From the NCBI RefSeq assembly GCF_000208745.1, contig NC_030857.1, forward strand, positions 7,500,094 to 7,564,093: a stretch of DNA of 64,000 bases. The letters are read 5' to 3'. The notes beneath the pieces are model-generated. The model was not told the DNA's origin and did not search any database. It was given only the letters and a program-made list of their open reading frames with translations. Below are positions 61,750-64,000 of the stretch, piece by piece (the first letter of the stretch is position 1; every line of letters begins with the position of its first letter). Made by a program: the position numbers and the translations under genes. Source of the DNA: Theobroma cacao. Lineage: Eukaryota; Streptophyta; Magnoliopsida; Malvales; Malvaceae.

Positions 61750-64000
61750 TGTAAAACCCGACCCTATAAATACATGTCATGACATACATGCATTGAGTAG
61801 CATGTTATTACGCTAGAAAAGCACCTAAGAATAGACGAAACCTGATATTGTACTTAACGGTACACTTAAATTGATTTAACCTCGAACTAGTTCAAATAGG
61901 AATTGTAGGATAAAATTTAATATTTTATAGTCCAGGAATGACTAAAAATGATTGTTCGGAGTTCGAGGGTTCATTTGGGGTAAAATTAGAAATTTTGATA
62001 TTCAAGAGCAAAATCGTCATTTTGCCACCTAAGATAATAATTTGATCATGGAGTGAAATTTTTGACCAAGATTAACTATTCGGAGTATAATTTAATGATA
62101 GGAAGTGAAAAAGTTTAATTCTGGTGATTTTTGGAGTGTAGGGGCAAAATCGTAATGTTACCACCCACGGATAAAATTTGAGATTTTGAGAGAATTTAGA
62201 TCAAATTTGATAAATTGGAGAATGGTATAAGTATAGGGATGAAAAAATGTCTATGGGCAATTTTTCAATTTTTGGGGCAAAAAAATGTAATTTTTGACTT
62301 TTACGGGGCAAAAGTGTAAATTGCAAAAATTCCTCCACCGAGACTTTGGATGAGTCTGAGAAATTTTATCTAAGCTATGAATATATGAGACAAGTGTATG
62401 GTGAAAATTTGGAAACAATTTGATGAAATTTTAAAAATGGGCCAATGGGAAAAGTGACATGTGGTATTTTTTTAATGAAATAATATTATTTTTAATGAAA
62501 GTCAGCCCATTTAACCCAAAATTTTGAGTGCTGGCCGGCCATAAGGAAGAAAAAGAGAGGAAATAGAGAGAGGAAGGAAGAAAAAAAGAAAAACCAAAAA
62601 AGAAACAAGAAAATTCAAAGAGAAATTCACGGTTTCGACCGTTTACGCGTCTAACGGTAAGTTTTTTCGATTTTAGCTTGATTTCTACCTTTCCTATGCC
62701 TTTATTTCCATTTAGCATGCTTGATGAGAGAGATCAAAAAGTGATATCAAGGGCTGGACGAAATTATAGGGGAGAGAAATTGAAATTTTTAGGTTTGATT
62801 TTTAGTTAAATTGATAGTTTTAGTTAGTTAAATGTGTTTAGAAATTAAATTGGGCAAGAAATCATTAAATTTTCACAATACCCACTCTTGGCTGGATGCG
62901 CAATGCTGTACAATGATGATGAATTGATTTTATTCTAAGGAAATGAAGAGAAAATGATGAAAAAATGGTTAAATGTGATAAAAAACAAAGTAGAAAATGA
63001 ACCGAGTTAATGTCCATTTTTGGCCGAATTTTTCAAAGAAGGGAGTGAGCTGATTTTGTTTTTTTAGAAGGTTATTGGCTGAATATTTAATTGTTAGAAA
63101 TGTTGGAGAGAGAAAGGGATGATTTAGAGCTAAAATAGAGCGCGTTAGCAATTTATCGAGCAAAGTGCCCAAAATAGGTTAATACCGCGTTTAAGCCGTT
63201 TTAGGCTATTCCATTTCATACCATGCATTAGTATAGGATTTAAGTTAATGATATAGTGATTTAGCATCAATGTGATGATTTGTGTAAATTTTTGTAATGT
63301 GTCTAGGAGGAGAGCCCTCCGAAAAAGGTAAAGAAGTCGTACCCGATAAGTAGTGATCGGGGCGCTTAGAAAGCTTTTAGTTTGTACAAACCTGTGAGTA
63401 AACTTATTATTATTGTAAATTATCTAGAGTTTATTTTAAAATGCCCTTTATGTATTTTATAAAATGAGAACGAGATTAAAACGGGATTTTGATGTTTTAG
63501 GAATAAATGTGAAAAATAAAAATATATTGTATTGAATATGAAATTGAGTAATTGGAGGCTCCAAATTGACTTGAAAAATATATATTTTTCTAAGAATGGC
63601 TTATGAGAAACGAGTATATGGTGGCTATTTTTTGTGAATGCATTGGGAAATTAATGTAAGTTGTTTTACTATGCAGGCTGGATAATAAATAAAAGCCACG
63701 TTATACTGTCGAAATTTTATTAAAAATTGGTGGGTTTAGTCCACTGCAGTGACGGGTTTTCGTGGACTACCTATTAGAAGGGCACGGTAAAACCAGTTAT
63801 ATAGTTACTCCGTTTGTAGAGGCGAGGAGGGTAACTCCCCGAGTAGTATTAAGAGCTCACTTCACGTCGAACCCCCTAATGAATGTGTAACTCGGCCAAC
63901 GCCAAGGAACGACTTGTTTTCAACACTAACCTATGTTTAACATGTAAATATCTTAACAACCTTGGCAGACTCGGTTAGATGCCTCGACCAAGGTATCCCC
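61750..64000 (+). mobile_element. Gypsy-type LTR, runs off the right edge
   Basis: It begins TGTAAAACCCGACCC inside the copia reverse transcriptase and shares ordered blocks with 19673-22812: CCTCGAACTAG, the TTTTGCCACC phrase, a CACTGCAGTG block near 63740, GGGCACGGTAAA and AACGCCAAGGAACG. No coding frame is seen in the 2251 bases present. It may be a solo LTR or the left end of a full element. Confidence 0.8.

Noticed and set aside
1..64000. tRNA, rRNA or other structural RNA genes
   Set aside because: No cloverleaf-like A and B boxes or rRNA blocks were noticed on reading; a tRNAscan or Infernal search could not be run.

Overview
This window looks like nuclear DNA of a eudicot plant with a repeat-rich genome. 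The evidence is wall-associated receptor kinases with galacturonan-binding and EGF domains, a Golgi-type PMT methyltransferase, a chloroplast STAY-GREEN-like protein, GT-AG introns, and many copia, gypsy and hAT-type elements. The window holds one N (3014). The family or genus cannot be fixed from sequence alone.

Layout. 1-1132: truncated minus-strand copia fragment. 2404-5021 (-): 3' part of a VAP27/VAP2-2-type gene, decayed and interrupted by a 1.9 kb LTR-like insertion with a 5-bp target duplication. 5233-8392 (+): wall-associated kinase A with several lesions, probably a pseudogene. 8599-9202: 604-bp hAT-like element with an exact 8-bp duplication. 9488-19620 (+): old copia element with both LTRs, carrying a nested gypsy-type solo LTR (10835-14132). 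19673-22812: second gypsy-type solo LTR. 22813-36870: remnants of LTR elements, a tandem repeat, a pogo-like terminus and a decayed LINE 3' end, with no host gene recognised. 37800-38290: tandem array that reverses orientation. 40049-45067 (+): intact wall-associated kinase B. 46302-46526 (-): small secreted peptide precursor with an IDA-like core. 49156-54152 (-): intact eight-exon PMT26-like methyltransferase. 57058-59731 (+): intact five-exon STAY-GREEN-LIKE (SGRL) gene. 60060-61749 (-): 3' part of a copia element, cut at 61750 by a gypsy-type LTR that runs off the window.

How it fits together. The two kinases are probably a local duplicate pair, now separated by about 31 kb that is mostly retrotransposon-derived. 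Copy A has decayed and copy B keeps an open frame of 754 codons. The right third is gene-like and carries three apparently functional, unrelated genes: a candidate peptide signal, a Golgi methyltransferase and a chlorophyll-catabolism protein. The most unusual observations are: an LTR insertion whose ends create splice signals that would remove it exactly; the IDA-like peptide; overlapping upstream ORFs in front of SGRL; and two structured tandem arrays. No wholly new multi-gene system was found.
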